Assembly (NCBI GenBank): GCA_028386065.3
Contig: JAKUCV010002291.1
Coordinates: forward strand, 40,906 to 104,905
DNA: 64,000 nt
Direction of reading: 5' to 3'
Origin: Turnera subulata
Taxonomy: Eukaryota; Streptophyta; Magnoliopsida; Malpighiales; Passifloraceae
Shown piece by piece: positions 34,685-46,176 of this stretch. Position 1 is the stretch's first letter. Each line of letters starts with the position of its first letter. The notes under the pieces were generated by a model. It was not told the origin of the DNA. It ran no database searches and was given only the letters and a program-made list of their open reading frames with translations. The position numbers and the translations under genes are program-made.

Positions 34685-35478
34685 GTTTCTTCTTTGGATA
34701 AAAAAAAAAAATTGTTAAAAGGCCCTGGATGACAGGAGGAGTCTACAAATATGTAACCAGAGGGGGAGGAAAGGTGTCTACTTCTCCGGCACAGCTAAAC
34801 TAAAAGACGTATCTACTGCTCACAAACTTGTGGCTATCAGTGATGAGGTGTCAAACATGTACAATTCTCATTGGATGGATGCTCTTTGTAACCTTATCCA
34901 CAGCTTATCCACACATATTCCACAATCTATCTATCGATACTGTTTGGAAGATACTCTATGTTTCCAATATCGTAATTCGTGAAGAAGATTTTCGCAACAA
35001 TAAGAAAAAAGGGTAAGAAAATTGACGACGTGAATGTCAACGGTGAAATAATCCTAACTATTTCTAGTAAACAAGCTCATCATATATACGACGTCGTTCC
35101 CCAAATTCTGCCTTTTCTTCTTCCTCTCGCGGTGACATATCTAGGCCGACGTCGTGTCGTTACCCCAACTTTGGCATGCTTTTCGCGGACGACGTGTAGT
35201 CTATTTAAGAGTCATGAGCCTCCGAGACATGCTCCATCTTCAAAAAAAAAAAAAAAAAAACTGGGGTCCTGGTTTCCTGTTAGGTTTTGTCTTAAGATTA
35301 TCATCTAGACGGACCGGACATATTAAGTGTTTTATACTTTTTATCTGGTGAAGCCATAATTTTGGTTACAGTAGCATTAGTTATCCTACCTACTAAGCTT
35401 ATATAAACAGTCAAAATATGTATGATTGATTGATTCTTTGACGATCAAAAAAAAAAAAATACAACAATAAAGGACGGA
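34685..35478. other. Divergent intergenic region between psaL and the TlyA-like gene
   Basis: About 800 bp shared by two genes facing away from each other. A TATA-like TATATAAAC lies at about 35399-35407, 70-80 bp before the TlyA-like ATG. An A-run at about 35242-35260 lies between. No ORF of note. Confidence 0.55.
34869..34910 (-). promoter_or_regulatory. Putative psaL promoter elements: paired I-boxes and a CCAAT box
   Basis: Read on the minus strand, GGATAAG occurs twice (34904-34910 and 34893-34899, 11 bp apart) and CCAAT at 34870-34874, about 190-225 bp upstream of the psaL ATG. GATAAG I-boxes are known in light-regulated plant photosynthesis promoters. Activity here is inferred. Confidence 0.4.
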
Positions 35479-38400
35479 ATGGCGGCACTTCACTCCCTCT
35501 TCAAACTCCCCGTTTTCCCAAGGTTTTCTAATGCCAATAACACCGCCACCAGCAGGCTTCTCTTGTCGAAATCCTCTTCTCCTATTCTTTCCGGTAACCC
35601 TTCTCTTCCTTATCTGCCTCGGTGGTTGTGTGCGTTTATTTTCCTATGTATATCATCAGTATTCTTCTTGGCTTTTTGGTGTTTAGTTAAAAGTGATTCT
35701 TCCGGCTTTTTGGCAGAGGCATTCTCTCAAACACCAAGAACGCGGCTTTTTGTTTACCATTGTTTCATTTTATTTTTTTTATAAAAAGATTGTAATTGTG
35801 GTATTCTGATAAATTGAATTTGCGAATCTTCTTTAGTGAGATGGGTCAAACCTGAGTTGCATTTTTCCTCGAGACGCTTTGCTTCCGTAAAAGCTGGCCA
35901 GGTTCATCAAGTACGTAAAAAGTAAGCTAGCTTCTCTTGCTCTGCCTGCTCACTCAATTTGGTCAATTGGTTGCTATATTGTACATTCCCATGTATGTGG
36001 TGTGGACTACTCTTGACTCTTGATATGTACATTTGAAGGCTTGTCTATATCAGCATTTAATATAAAGATAGACTCTCTTCTTCTTCTTCTTCTTCTTCTT
36101 CTTCTTCTTCTTCTTCCTGATAATAATTCGGAGGCTCTGTGCTCTCTTTGGTCATCATATTTTAAAATTCAGCATTGATATATGCAGGAGGAAGAGGCTG
36201 GACGAAATATGTGTGGAAAGATTCCAGCAGTACAGCCGATCATTCATACAGACTTGGATTATGCAAGGTTATTTGTACTATTGCAAATTGCTTGTAATCA
36301 TTTTTTTTCCGCCACATTTCTTTAAAACTTGTTGCACGGTAACTTCTAAGCTATTTTACCGATGCAAAACTAGTAGATTACTGAACTTACAAACATGTCT
36401 CTAGCCCAGAATTACAAGCTTTCACCGATTCTCCATTTTGTGGAACTAACAACATTGTCCAAAGATGCTGGTGGAAAGTGTTAAGAAATTCCCAACTTCC
36501 AAAATCTCTGTTGTCGGAGAACTGCTATAACGCGGAACTGATTGCTTTCACAAAGAAAGACTAAATTGCTTTGACAAAGAAAGACTAAAACCTTCTTCAT
36601 TTTCAACCAATATCCGAGAAAATCCAGGTATCTGTTTCGACATGTTGTCAGCTTTGCGGATGTGTCTGTGAGTTATTGTTGTGGGTTTTTTTTCCTTCCT
36701 TACCTCCTTTTTTATCTTAACTAGGTAGTCGAGGCAGGGCTAACTCTTGAAACCTTGCCCTTCTTAGCCTAAGGCTTAACGAGTGCCACTCAGCTACAAT
36801 CTCGTTGCATTTGTGTTTGTTTATAGCCACTATGCTGATATCATGTCAAACTTGGGTGTGCCAAATTCCTCGTTTCATTTGTTGATTATGACATGGGATT
36901 CCAAAATTATTGCTTTCATATTTTTGTGTAGGCAAAGTGTTTGTGGATGGAAAAATGGTGAACAAAGCCGGTACTTCTGTTTCTGACAAAGCTGTTGTAG
37001 AGATAAAGGCTGAAATTCCAAAATACGTATGTAGGTGATTACCCTGCCTAAAGCACTCACCATGCACTCTCAATTTTTCAGCAAATTTCTTTCAAGGTAA
37101 TGAATGCTAGCTTTCTCCTTTGTTCTCTGATCCAGAGGAGGGTATAAGTTAGAAGCTGCTATTGAGCAACTTTGTGTAGATGTAGCTGGGAAAGTAGCTC
37201 TGGATTCAGGGCTGTCTACTGGGGGATTTACTGACTGCTTGCTTCAGTATGGTGCATCACATGTTTATGGAGTTGATGTATGCTATGGACAGGTTGGTAC
37301 TTTCTTTATTTTCCATTCCAGCAGTCTGAAAAGTTTTCATGATTCTGAGAATGATAGGTTCTAAGTGACTTCTTTGTGGTTCGCTTCATAGTGTTTCTTG
37401 ATGGTTTAGACAGTGAATTCTTTATCAGGTGGCAGATAAAATTCGTCGAGATGAACGTGTTTCTGTAATAGAAAGAACAAACTTAAGATACCTTCGTGGG
37501 CTGCCCCAAAAAGTTGATTTGGTGACTCTTGACCTCTCCTTCATCTCCATTCTCATGGTAAACTTTGAATGTTTGCTACAGGGTCGTTATGTTACATTTG
37601 CTACTTTCTGACTGTTTGCATGTCATAACTCTATCTACTTGTATGGAGAGAGGCTTCTTCATCCTAAGTGTTCAGTCCTTTGCTGATATGCCTTTGTTTT
37701 GAGCAGGTGATGCCTGCTGTAGTCAATGTTATGAAGGAAGATGCAGCACTAGTCACCCTGGTTAAACCTCAATTCGAAGCTCGGAGATCACAAGTATGAA
37801 AGTAGCATAGCTTGTAGTTTATCACTGAAAATCTCATATGTTGGGAGGGACTATAGTCGATTTTTTGCTCTTCTTTTCCAGAAGATACTGCTAATACCTT
37901 GCTTAAATGAAGTTGCATGAAAATGTTTTTATTTTCAAAGTTGCGAGGGACTGATTGGGTTTTGCATAATTTTAGTATAAAGTGGCTCTTTCAAGTTCGA
38001 GAAAACATGTTCTTTTACAAAGAAAAGCAAACTTGCTGTAATTGCAGTAAAAAACAAGTCGAATTTGCTGTTAGAGGCTATTACGTTGTTAAAATCAAGC
38101 CATCATGAAGCAAAAAGATTATCATCATTGAAATTATATGTACATTATTCTTTTCACTTTTCAGGTGGGTAAAGGTGGGATAGTGAAAGATCCCCAGGTC
38201 CATCAGGAGGTATGATTTTCTCCTTACCCTCCAGTGAGGCTTTGCGTTCTGGTCAATTGTCTTATATTATATATGGGTCATTTCTGGAAAAATTATCAAA
38301 AAATTTCAACTCATTGCAATTTCTCTATATAATATTCAAATTTTTATGTATACCTGTCGAGATGGTGATTGATCAGGCACTTGCCAAATGCTTTCATGAA

Positions 38401-38695
38401 CAAAAATTGGTTTCCGAGAAACCAAGACTTAATTTGTCTACATATTGATGCTTTAACTAAACAAGAGACTTCATAAACGAAAACAGATTACATGATAGAA
38501 CTGAACTACTTTATTTTATCCGATTCCCTTTTGTAGGTTCTCGAGAAGATCACAAAGGGAGTAGAGAGTTTAGGATTCTGCAGCAAAGGATGGATTGAGT
38601 CTCCTCTAAAAGGCGCCGAGGGTAATACTGAATTTCTGGTGCACTTTTGTCGAGTACCTCAAATAAGTGCAGAATCATCTCTTAATGCGGAATGA
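35479..38695 (+). CDS. TlyA/hemolysin A-family S4-domain and FtsJ-like RNA methyltransferase (9 exons)
   Basis: Bacterial TlyA proteins 2'-O-methylate cytidines in ribosomal RNA; a plastid rRNA role is the natural inference, not shown here. Exons: 35479-35593, 35837-35921, 36188-36267, 36932-37034, 37136-37292, 37429-37557, 37707-37793, 38165-38209, 38537-38695 (319 aa). The Ser/Arg-rich N-terminus suggests a plastid or mitochondrial transit peptide. An S4 RNA-binding domain follows ([20 protein letters not shown]...[17 protein letters not shown]), then the FtsJ-like domain with the SAM site [20 protein letters not shown] and LDLSFIS, and [20 protein letters not shown]. Exon 2 has two donors 11 bp apart; only the second keeps the frame. 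The 'hemolysin' name is historical and implies no toxin activity. Confidence 0.92.
36074..36117 (+). repeat. (TTC)n microsatellite
   Basis: About 14 uninterrupted TTC units in intron 2 of the TlyA-like gene; probably length-variable between individuals. Confidence 0.97.
36686..36800 (-). mobile_element. Possible tRNA-derived SINE fragment
   Basis: On the minus strand TAGCTGAGTGGC (36785-36796) resembles box A and GGTTTCAAGAG (36744-36754) resembles box B. A T-rich run at the left edge could be its A-tail. I could not define a target duplication. Intron 3 of the TlyA-like gene. Confidence 0.45.
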
Positions 38696-40131
38696 ATGAG
38701 GTACTCTGCACTATGCCCGGATGCTAAATCTTCAGCTGACACAGCAAAGATGGATTACTTTCAATATCCAGTTACTGCTGTTGGCATGCATCGGATATAA
38801 ATTATGGGTTTCAGGCGCTTGTAAATGTCATTCAATTGTGGCAAATGGAAGTGAAAGCACAGCATTTTGCTAGGGCATTCGATCTGAATGAAGTTTTATT
38901 CACTATTCGCTTTCCTGGAGAAACCTGCAAAAATCCAGTATATTACGGTTATAGAGGCAGTTCATGGGTTGGGGTTTAGTGTCTCTAGAATCTGTTGAAG
39001 TTTTGAAAACAAAAACTAAGGGCTGGAAAAAAATTTTGTATGTTTAAGATGAAACAAGAAGTTGATATGCTTCTACAGCCTACATTCTTTGGGTTGTAGC
39101 GTTTGAGCAGTTACAACGTTTCTTGTAAAAACTTTTATGTTTTAACACTCAAAACATCCAACGTTCACGGGTGCCCATCCATCTCTAAACCTAAAGTTTT
39201 GTCCCGATCAGTTTTTTTAAAAAAAAAGTTTTGTCCCGATTAAACCGGGATCAACCTGGGTCTCGAATTTGTGACCTGCATAAGCGAATTGAATTACTTA
39301 GACCCTAAGTTGGGTAGAATGGTCATGTTTCAAAACTCGGTTCACCGTCCATGAACGTTAAAATGCTCCTCTTCCCGTAGAATGTAGTTGATTATTTTAT
39401 TAGAAAATAGAAAAGAAGTTGATTTTGATTGGCTTTGCTTGTTGATTGAATAGGAGTCCTATCATAATAAGAGTCTTTTATTCTTCAAATCAAATGCCCA
39501 AAAATGGGTGAAAATGAAATATATTTTAAGAAGGAAATGGAGAGGGGAAGGCATCCTATTATTCAGTAAACTCAGCTATTTAGCATCATAATAAAATCAA
39601 ATTCGGGTTCTCCATGAAAAAACAGACTATTGTAATCAAAAGTTACATAGATATGCCTCGTAGGCATTCTTTTTGTCTCGCCCATTTCAAATCCCCTTCT
39701 TCCCGCATGCGAATATCTAAAAAAACAAACCAAACCAAGAAGTTCAAGATGCAAATCCTGTGGTCATGGAGGAAATGAATGAACTTACACCAAACAGATG
39801 CAGCATATATGTGACAAGCACTCCAATTCAAACCATACGTATGGATCTATCTTTTAGTAGGCCACAATTAATTGCCAAATCATTTGGTATTCAGTTTAAT
39901 TACCATGGAATTATGCATGAACGATAATTGAAAAATTATCCTTCCCATGGTATCACTCCGAAAAAAAAGAAAAACGAAGGGAGAGGAGAGAACAAGAGAG
40001 AGGCAACGAATATGGCTGATTCTAACCTCTCAATAAATAATATTATCAGCTATGCCTTCTACAAGCCTATTTGCCACATAAATAGCCCACCAATCGATGG
40101 TGAAGTCTATTTCCTGCCTCAAGTCTGGGCA
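38696..40131. other. Convergent intergenic region, TlyA-like gene and ATG10
   Basis: No supported gene. A short block at about 39230-39310 has a box B-like GGTCACAAATTCGAGACC on the minus strand and may be a SINE relic. An alternative last ATG10 exon could lie near 39650-39760. Confidence 0.5.
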
Positions 40132-42100
40132 TCAATTTACACTACGGTTGCTCACCATTTCTATAGGGATCCTAAGACCAAATACCTGCCCCACAACTGA
40201 AAACCACGACATCACATACAGTTCAATTGCTAACTTATTTTCAGCTAGGGCAGCATCACCAAGAAAAAGTAGCTTCATCCACTCACTGGTACCACAAGGA
40301 TGTAATTTGTACCATGGCCTGTTTAAGTACGGATGCTCCTGCAACACATGAAGGTATCAGAGTTTATGCATGCTACCTATGACTTAAGACTCCTTTCACA
40401 CCTTTACGAAGGTAACGTTCATGCAATTTTACTTACTCCTGGATTGCAAACTGAACAAGCTGTGGACAAATTTGTTAACTTAAAATGCAGGTCAGTCCAG
40501 GATAAGCATGCGAAACAATGAAGAGAGAAAAACCCACCTCCTGAGTTATGAAAGTCCACTTTGATTCCAGCATCACCTTCGTGGAGCGAGCTGGAAGGTC
40601 CTTTTCAACTTCATTTAATGGTATAGGCTGTCCATCTATACCCCAAAAATGAAAATCAGTAGAAAGCAATGTCTGACAAAATTAAAATATGAGCAAGGTT
40701 GATGTTTGTTTAGGGAAACAGGAGTAATAATAAAGATAATCTGATACTCGGACCCAACATCTTATTGAGTTACCTATATGCTGCTTAATTCATAACTTGA
40801 AGATAATTACCCGCTACAGGATTCAGCATAACAAGTAGGAGAAATCACAAAGCATAGAGCTCTACATACCACAGTAGTATGCACGGAAATATAGCACTGG
40901 GACCCTGTATGAAGCACTGTAAACTATATGAAACTCATAGTAATGCACTCTACGATCAGTGTTCTGAACCTGGCAACAAAGAGAAAGATTATAACTTATT
41001 TGGTAAAAAAGATTTATAAGGGATGCATTACTTCCATTAGTATAAAGCTTACGGCTAGGATGAAACGTACAGAAAGGAACTCTACAACTATGTTTTAGGC
41101 TTGTTACACCAGTGCTAAAATATCACACTAAAAGCCCTCTGATGTACTCCGGAGTTTTCAATTTGTCCCGATTGAATACCTGGAATTTTTTTGTCTCGAT
41201 TATGTACCCCGAGTCTCATTTTCTGTCCCGATCTTATACCCTAGGCAACCTGGGTGCTGATGTGGCGATTTGTCCCGGTCGCTTGGACACATGTCACAAG
41301 ATGTTGGTGACATATGCAAATTTTTCATTTCAGATAGGGCATCTGAGAAAAATGGTGGGTCCCATGAAAAATTAGACGTGTTACCAATCATCTTGTGACA
41401 CGTGTCCAAGTCCCCCTCAGCAGATTGCCACATCAGCATCCGGGTTGCCCAGGATATAAGATTGGGACAAAAAATGAGTCGGGGAACATAATCGGTACAA
41501 AAGAAGTTCGGGTATACAATCAGTACAAATTGAAAACTCGGGGTCATAAAAGGGCTTTTACCCAATTATCACATATGGAGAAGAAACCAAAAACAATAAC
41601 ATCTGTATGAAGTACTACCAGCGTGGCATCATCAATTTCCTCATCATTGTAAGTGAAATCGGTATCTTCTCTCCCAGTGTGATTCACTTCAGTATGATTG
41701 TCCTATACAAACATTCCACAGAACATATTTAAAAAAAAAAATTATTCATGGAGAGAGTTAGAGAGTTATTATGTGAGCAACATCTGACCTGACTTGATTC
41801 AACAAGACATATGTTCTCTAATGATAAGTATCCCTCCAACTGGAAAAAGAGAGGCAAAAAAGACAAACAAAAATATAAAACCAATAAAAACAGTCCGAGA
41901 GAATCAGCATTGCCATACAATATGCTAAAATAATTAAGAGAACTAACTTCCTGAGAAGCGACCAAAGCCCCTTTTCGACAGCTAATCCATAGCCATGGAG
42001 GTAAACTAGAGTTACTCCGTTTCCATCTCTCAGCAAAAGTATGAGCTGAACGATTAAAATCATTTTGTGAAAGTGCCCCATCCCACAATGAAAAGTCCAT
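40132..42100 (-). CDS. ATG10: Autophagy E2-like conjugating enzyme ATG10 (6 exons)
   Basis: ATG10 is the E2-like enzyme that transfers the ubiquitin-like ATG12 to ATG5, needed for autophagosome formation in the cytosol. Exons (minus): 41948-42100, 41789-41839, 41619-41702, 40870-40969, 40538-40635, 40132-40338; all phases match, giving 230 residues, the family size. Landmarks: N-terminal WDGALSQNDFNRSAHTFAERW, VHYYEFHIVYSASYRVPVLYF, ESKWTFITQEEHPYLNRPW, the catalytic-cysteine motif LHPCGTSEW, and the C-terminal MSWFSVVGQVFGLRIPIEM. The final residues VSNRSVN come from reading through a possible donor (ATG/GTGAGC), so a different last exon is possible. The intron between exons 3 and 4 contains a fold-back MITE. 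Confidence 0.93.
41128..41564. mobile_element. Fold-back MITE (Mutator-like), in an ATG10 intron
   Basis: The left arm (41128 to about 41328) is an imperfect reverse complement of the right arm (about 41363-41564), leaving a loop of roughly 35 bases. Matching blocks include TAAAAGCCC/GGGCTTTTA at the ends, GTTTTCAATTTGT/ACAAATTGAAAAC, and GGCAACC/GGTTGCC. Candidate 9-bp target duplications, AATATCACA (41119-41127) and ATTATCACA (41565-41573), differ at one base; 9 bp is typical of Mutator-like elements. No coding content. Confidence 0.82.
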
Positions 42101-42842
42101 GTTTGCCTTAACTGTTGTTACAATCTACAAGGAAGAGTAGAAAGCATGAGATCACAGGATCAAAATAACTTAAAAGAAAACACCATCAACTATTTAAGAA
42201 TTCTTAACATGGCAATGTGATACCACAGATGAACTACAGGGCAACAAGTCTATGAACAAAGCAGATGAATGTTAATTTGATTCTTTTAATAGTCAACTAC
42301 GCCAAAAGAACTACTGAGGGACTGGGAATTAGAACTGTCTTGGTCTTCAAACAGAAAAAGAAAATCAAAGGAGTTTAAAGTCCAATGTTTTTTCTTCATG
42401 AAAACTCACTCACTATAAATTCAAAATAATCAACAATGTAGGGGGGACATTCAATTACCACAGGTAATTCAAATAGTTTGAACAGCTATCTGTGCTAAAT
42501 TCTAGTCCTATTAGCTGTGACATGAATGTTAAGCAGCAGAGATAAAGTAGTGAGAATGAGATGAGCTGAAGAGGAAACGCACATATGAACAAGCAGAAAT
42601 AAACAAAACAAGTTTGGAACTGCCAACAGTACTTATTTAAGAAAGGTTCATTAACAAAAATAACATACGTGATAAGTAAACGCTACAAGGACAAGGAGGG
42701 GGATAGTACCAAGCAGAAAAGAGAAGGGGAATAGAATTTCTTGATGTCCTATAACGGAGAAATTATGAATTATCACAGTGAAGCAAATTGAAGTAGGTTA
42801 CAGTAACAAACCAGATGAAGGTTAAGAAAACAAGGAACACTT
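42101..42842. other. Intergenic, ATG10 5' flank to PPR gene 3' end
   Basis: About 740 bp, presumably ATG10 promoter and 5' UTR plus the PPR 3' UTR. No gene seen. Confidence 0.6.
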
Positions 42843-44525
42843 TCAGATCTCCTTACGCCCCCTATAGCTCATGCTCTTCCGCTTTTCATTTAGAGCAAAG
42901 CGCCTGGCCATCGAAGGATTGTAGAACCTTCTCATGTGCTCTGAGAGTTTGTGGATGGTTGGAAGGTTGCCGTTAATTGAAAGTTGCATCAGAAAGGAGT
43001 CAAATCTCCGATAAGGCAGTTTCATTCCCTTGTCAACAAGTTCTTCTATAAGACAACAAGCATCTTTTGCTTTATTACAACCAAAAAGGCCATCAATCAT
43101 CACGGTATAAGTATCAACATCCTTTGCACAGACTCTCGTATCCATCTCATGCCAAGTATCAAATGCCCCATCAGGATCGCTCACCTCAAAGAACATTGAA
43201 ATAAACATATTATAGGTCTGCACACTCGGTATGCAACCCATTTCAATCATTCTTCTATAGAGCCTAAGTGCTTCATCGCTCTTTTTAGTCTCACAAAGAA
43301 CCTTAAGAAAACAATTGTATGTGAGTATATCAGGAGGATAACCTTTGTTTCCCATCTCTTCCAAAAATTTATAAGCTTCATCAATCTTTCCGGCTAAACA
43401 CATCCCTTCAATCATTTCTTGATATGTTGAAACATCTGGCAGGCAACCACTGTTTATCATATGCCCCAACAGTTTAAAGCTGTCGTCAATTCTATCATTC
43501 TGAACCAAAGCCACAACTATGATTGCATAAGTTTTTGCAGTGGGTGAAGACATAGTTGAACCTTGTGTTCTCATGAATTCAAAAAGTTCAACTGCCTCAT
43601 TCACCATCCCTGCTTTGCAAAATGAATCTATAGCAGTATTATAAGTAAAACAATCAGGCGTATGACCTAGTTGAATCATTTCCTCCAAAGTTTTCATTCC
43701 TCTAGTTGGATTTCTAACTCTACACCAGCCAAAAAACAATATATTGTAGGTATTAGCATCGGGCTTAACTGTTTTCTTCATCCTCTTAAGCAAGGCTTCG
43801 GCATCCTCAACCAAACAACACTTGCACAAAGCATCCAACAGAAAGTTAAGGGCATTGATCTCTGGCTGTGTCTTAACCCTTATTCTCTTCTTCTTAGCAA
43901 ATTTCTGAACATGGGTGAGATACTTTTGTGTGTAATTTCTCAAGATGGTTAGTAAGACCTCAACAGGAACGACGTTCTTGTTACTCCTCTTCATATAATC
44001 AAGCATATCGCAAACTATCCGAAACTGCTTCACCTTATATTTTGTACTAGACAAAATTTCAATCATTTCGTTGTAAGCGCAAGGCTCATGGGCATAATTC
44101 TCTTGACGCCCTGCCCACATAAAGAACCTAAATGCAATCTTTTCCTCAAAATGAAGCCTCGAAAGAATGTCAACAACTAAGTCGGTTGTCAATTCCAGCC
44201 CGAGTTGGTCAAGGTCCTTCTCCATATCACGATAATGATTACCATTCTGACGTGGTAAACCATCGCAACCCATAACAGTCGCATACAACTTATCAGCGTC
44301 AAGCTTATTAAAATGAATATTTCTAACACCACGGCCATCAACCTTGTGTTCTAAGTCTAACAAGCCCATTTGGGAGCAATATGGGCGCATAGCGCCAGCA
44401 ACAGCCGGTGACAGTGAAGGTTTTGGTAACTCCGAGAGCAGCATGACTTTAGGAATATAGAATAATGAAGGAGTAACATTTCTAAAGCCTTTCAGAAAAG
44501 GTAAATAGTTGCAAAGTCTCCTCAT
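42843..44525 (-). CDS. P-class pentatricopeptide repeat protein, probably mitochondrial
   Basis: Organelle RNA-binding protein of the PPR family; P-class members usually stabilise, process or help translate specific organelle transcripts. Intronless, 560 codons from an ATG at 44525. The first ~40 residues are rich in Arg, Leu and Ser with few acids, like a mitochondrial presequence. From about residue 210 there are roughly eight consecutive 35-residue repeats, for example KPDANTYNILFFGWCRV, TPDCFTYNTAIDSFCKAG, LPDVSTYQEMIEGMCLAG and IPSVQTYNMFISMF. No E, DYW or SMR domain follows; the C-terminus is basic (SMSYRGRKEI). The target RNA cannot be told from sequence by eye. Confidence 0.93.
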   Translation of the reverse strand: MRRLCNYLPFLKGFRNVTPSLFYIPKVMLLSELPKPSLSPAVAGAMRPYCSQMGLLDLEHKVDGRGVRNIHFNKLDADKLYATVMGCDGLPRQNGNHYRDMEKDLDQLGLELTTDLVVDILSRLHFEEKIAFRFFMWAGRQENYAHEPCAYNEMIEILSSTKYKVKQFRIVCDMLDYMKRSNKNVVPVEVLLTILRNYTQKYLTHVQKFAKKKRIRVKTQPEINALNFLLDALCKCCLVEDAEALLKRMKKTVKPDANTYNILFFGWCRVRNPTRGMKTLEEMIQLGHTPDCFTYNTAIDSFCKAGMVNEAVELFEFMRTQGSTMSSPTAKTYAIIVVALVQNDRIDDSFKLLGHMINSGCLPDVSTYQEMIEGMCLAGKIDEAYKFLEEMGNKGYPPDILTYNCFLKVLCETKKSDEALRLYRRMIEMGCIPSVQTYNMFISMFFEVSDPDGAFDTWHEMDTRVCAKDVDTYTVMIDGLFGCNKAKDACCLIEELVDKGMKLPYRRFDSFLMQLSINGNLPTIHKLSEHMRRFYNPSMARRFALNEKRKSMSYRGRKEI

Positions 44526-45872
44526 CTTTGTCTATAACCACCTTATCTTAATGCCTGACAAGCAGTTCAAATGCCACGAAACTCCAAAGCTCACCCGAAA
44601 ACAGCCCTCGTGTTGAAGGAGCTAAAAACGATGTCTCCTATCAGCGCTGCCACAATTCGTAGTCTTAGAATTTGGTTCGTAATTATAACAAGTAGACTAG
44701 ATGCTTTCAATGCACAACAATTTGTGTTCACAGTCCACATACACACACACAGTGGGGAGAAAATAACACCCCGAATTCTGCAAAACTTTGTGGAAAAAAT
44801 TACAAGCCCTTATCCTTCTTACACTGAACTTACCCAACTCTAGCACATAAACATGAACAACCACAGAGAAAAACACGTAATAGCTTCATTGCCGACCTAA
44901 CTAACTATTCAGAGACATAGAGCAACAAAATATAATGCGCCAGAAAAACTGTATCTTCCATCTTTATAATTGAAAACGCATACTTGGAGTGCGTACCTAA
45001 ATGAGCCGAGCAGAGCAGAGCAGAGCGAATTATAGGTGCTTACTGGTAGAGGGGTCGACGACGGATAGGCAAGGAATCACCGCCGCTTCACTGCCGGCCG
45101 CTGCCAAAGAAATGAAGCCGTTTTTACTGGTGTTTGCGTTGATTATATGGTGGGTGATTGATTGACTAATTTATTGATAGGTTTACCGGTTATTCGGATT
45201 TTCTTCTTCTCTTTTTTCTGTCAATTTTTTTTTTTTTTGTATCAATCGAGTACGAGAAGTGAGAATAATAACGGAATACCATAATATATATGATATACAT
45301 CATAATCACCACCTATCATTATTTCAAAATTTAAATCATCGGTTGTACCAAAAAAAATTAAATCATCAGCACTGTTTTGTTTGTCAGAAAAAAAAAAAAA
45401 GGCATAAGTGGTGTCATCATCGCCCCGTCGGTCCAGGCTCCGGTCAATACTGGTTACATCCAGGCATTAGTCATAGGAGGGACCGCCCACCGAGGCATCA
45501 ACGAACATCCTCACCTGCTATGCGTCATGGTGTCCGGGAGTCATCGGGCTCACCACCCCACAAATAATTTCTATTTATTAAATACGGAATGTGTCATTGC
45601 TTCGTCTCCAAGACAAATGCTCGAGTCATTATACTAGAAACCATAGTTTCATATTCACATCAAAATTTAACTGATATAACATATTGTAAAATAAGTATAA
45701 GTAAAAGTAACATATAAAATAAATAAAATTCAATAAAATATAACATGACAAAGCTAAATATAAAATAAAATTAATTTTTCTTTTACACTTTTACCTTAAG
45801 ATATATATTCGCTTATACCTTCAGGGTTAGCAAGATAAATAGCATATATCCATAAATGAATCCGTCTAGAAG
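44526..45872. other. Intergenic, PPR gene 5' flank
   Basis: The PPR promoter and 5' UTR lie at the right of the gene. A GC-rich patch at about 45407-45565 is open in one plus-strand frame but matches nothing I recognise. The rest is AT-rich. Confidence 0.55.
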
Positions 45873-46176
45873 TTAATATCATGGTCATCATCTTGAACAA
45901 AATTGATTTCAACAATATTAAATTTGTCCTTCAGGGACATTTGGTAAAATCCTACCTGATGCCTTGCTATATGACATGTTCGTGACTAATGTCCTGTCAT
46001 GCCACATCAATAACAAGCTGCCTCATGATTTTTCTTTTCATGGTTGTTTCTCTCATTCGTGTGATTCACATGTTTTCCTTTATTTTTATGGCGATCTAAA
46101 GCCTTACTATTATAGTAACCATTACGATCACGGTTATTGTAATGGTTCCTTCCATATCCACGTCCATGACCACTAC
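45873..46176 (-). pseudogene. Copia-type gag pseudogene, 3' part
   Basis: On the minus strand this gives a Gly/Arg/Asn-rich stretch (GHGRGYGRNHYNNRDRNG), then a CCHC knuckle with two stop codons inside it (CY-stop-CGMTGH-stop-SRTC), then a tail ending DDDHDIN. It continues the gag fragment at 53551-54161; the two are separated by the gypsy element inserted at 46177. Confidence 0.75.

Noticed and set aside
36074..36117. CRISPR-like or coding repeat
   Set aside because: A plain TTC microsatellite within an intron.
35479..38695. Toxin (hemolysin) gene
   Set aside because: The hemolysin A name is historical; the S4 and FtsJ-type SAM motifs mark an RNA methyltransferase.
45377..45637. Plus-strand ORF with a GC-rich core
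   Set aside because: No recognisable motif, no splice or promoter context, and short; not supported as a gene.
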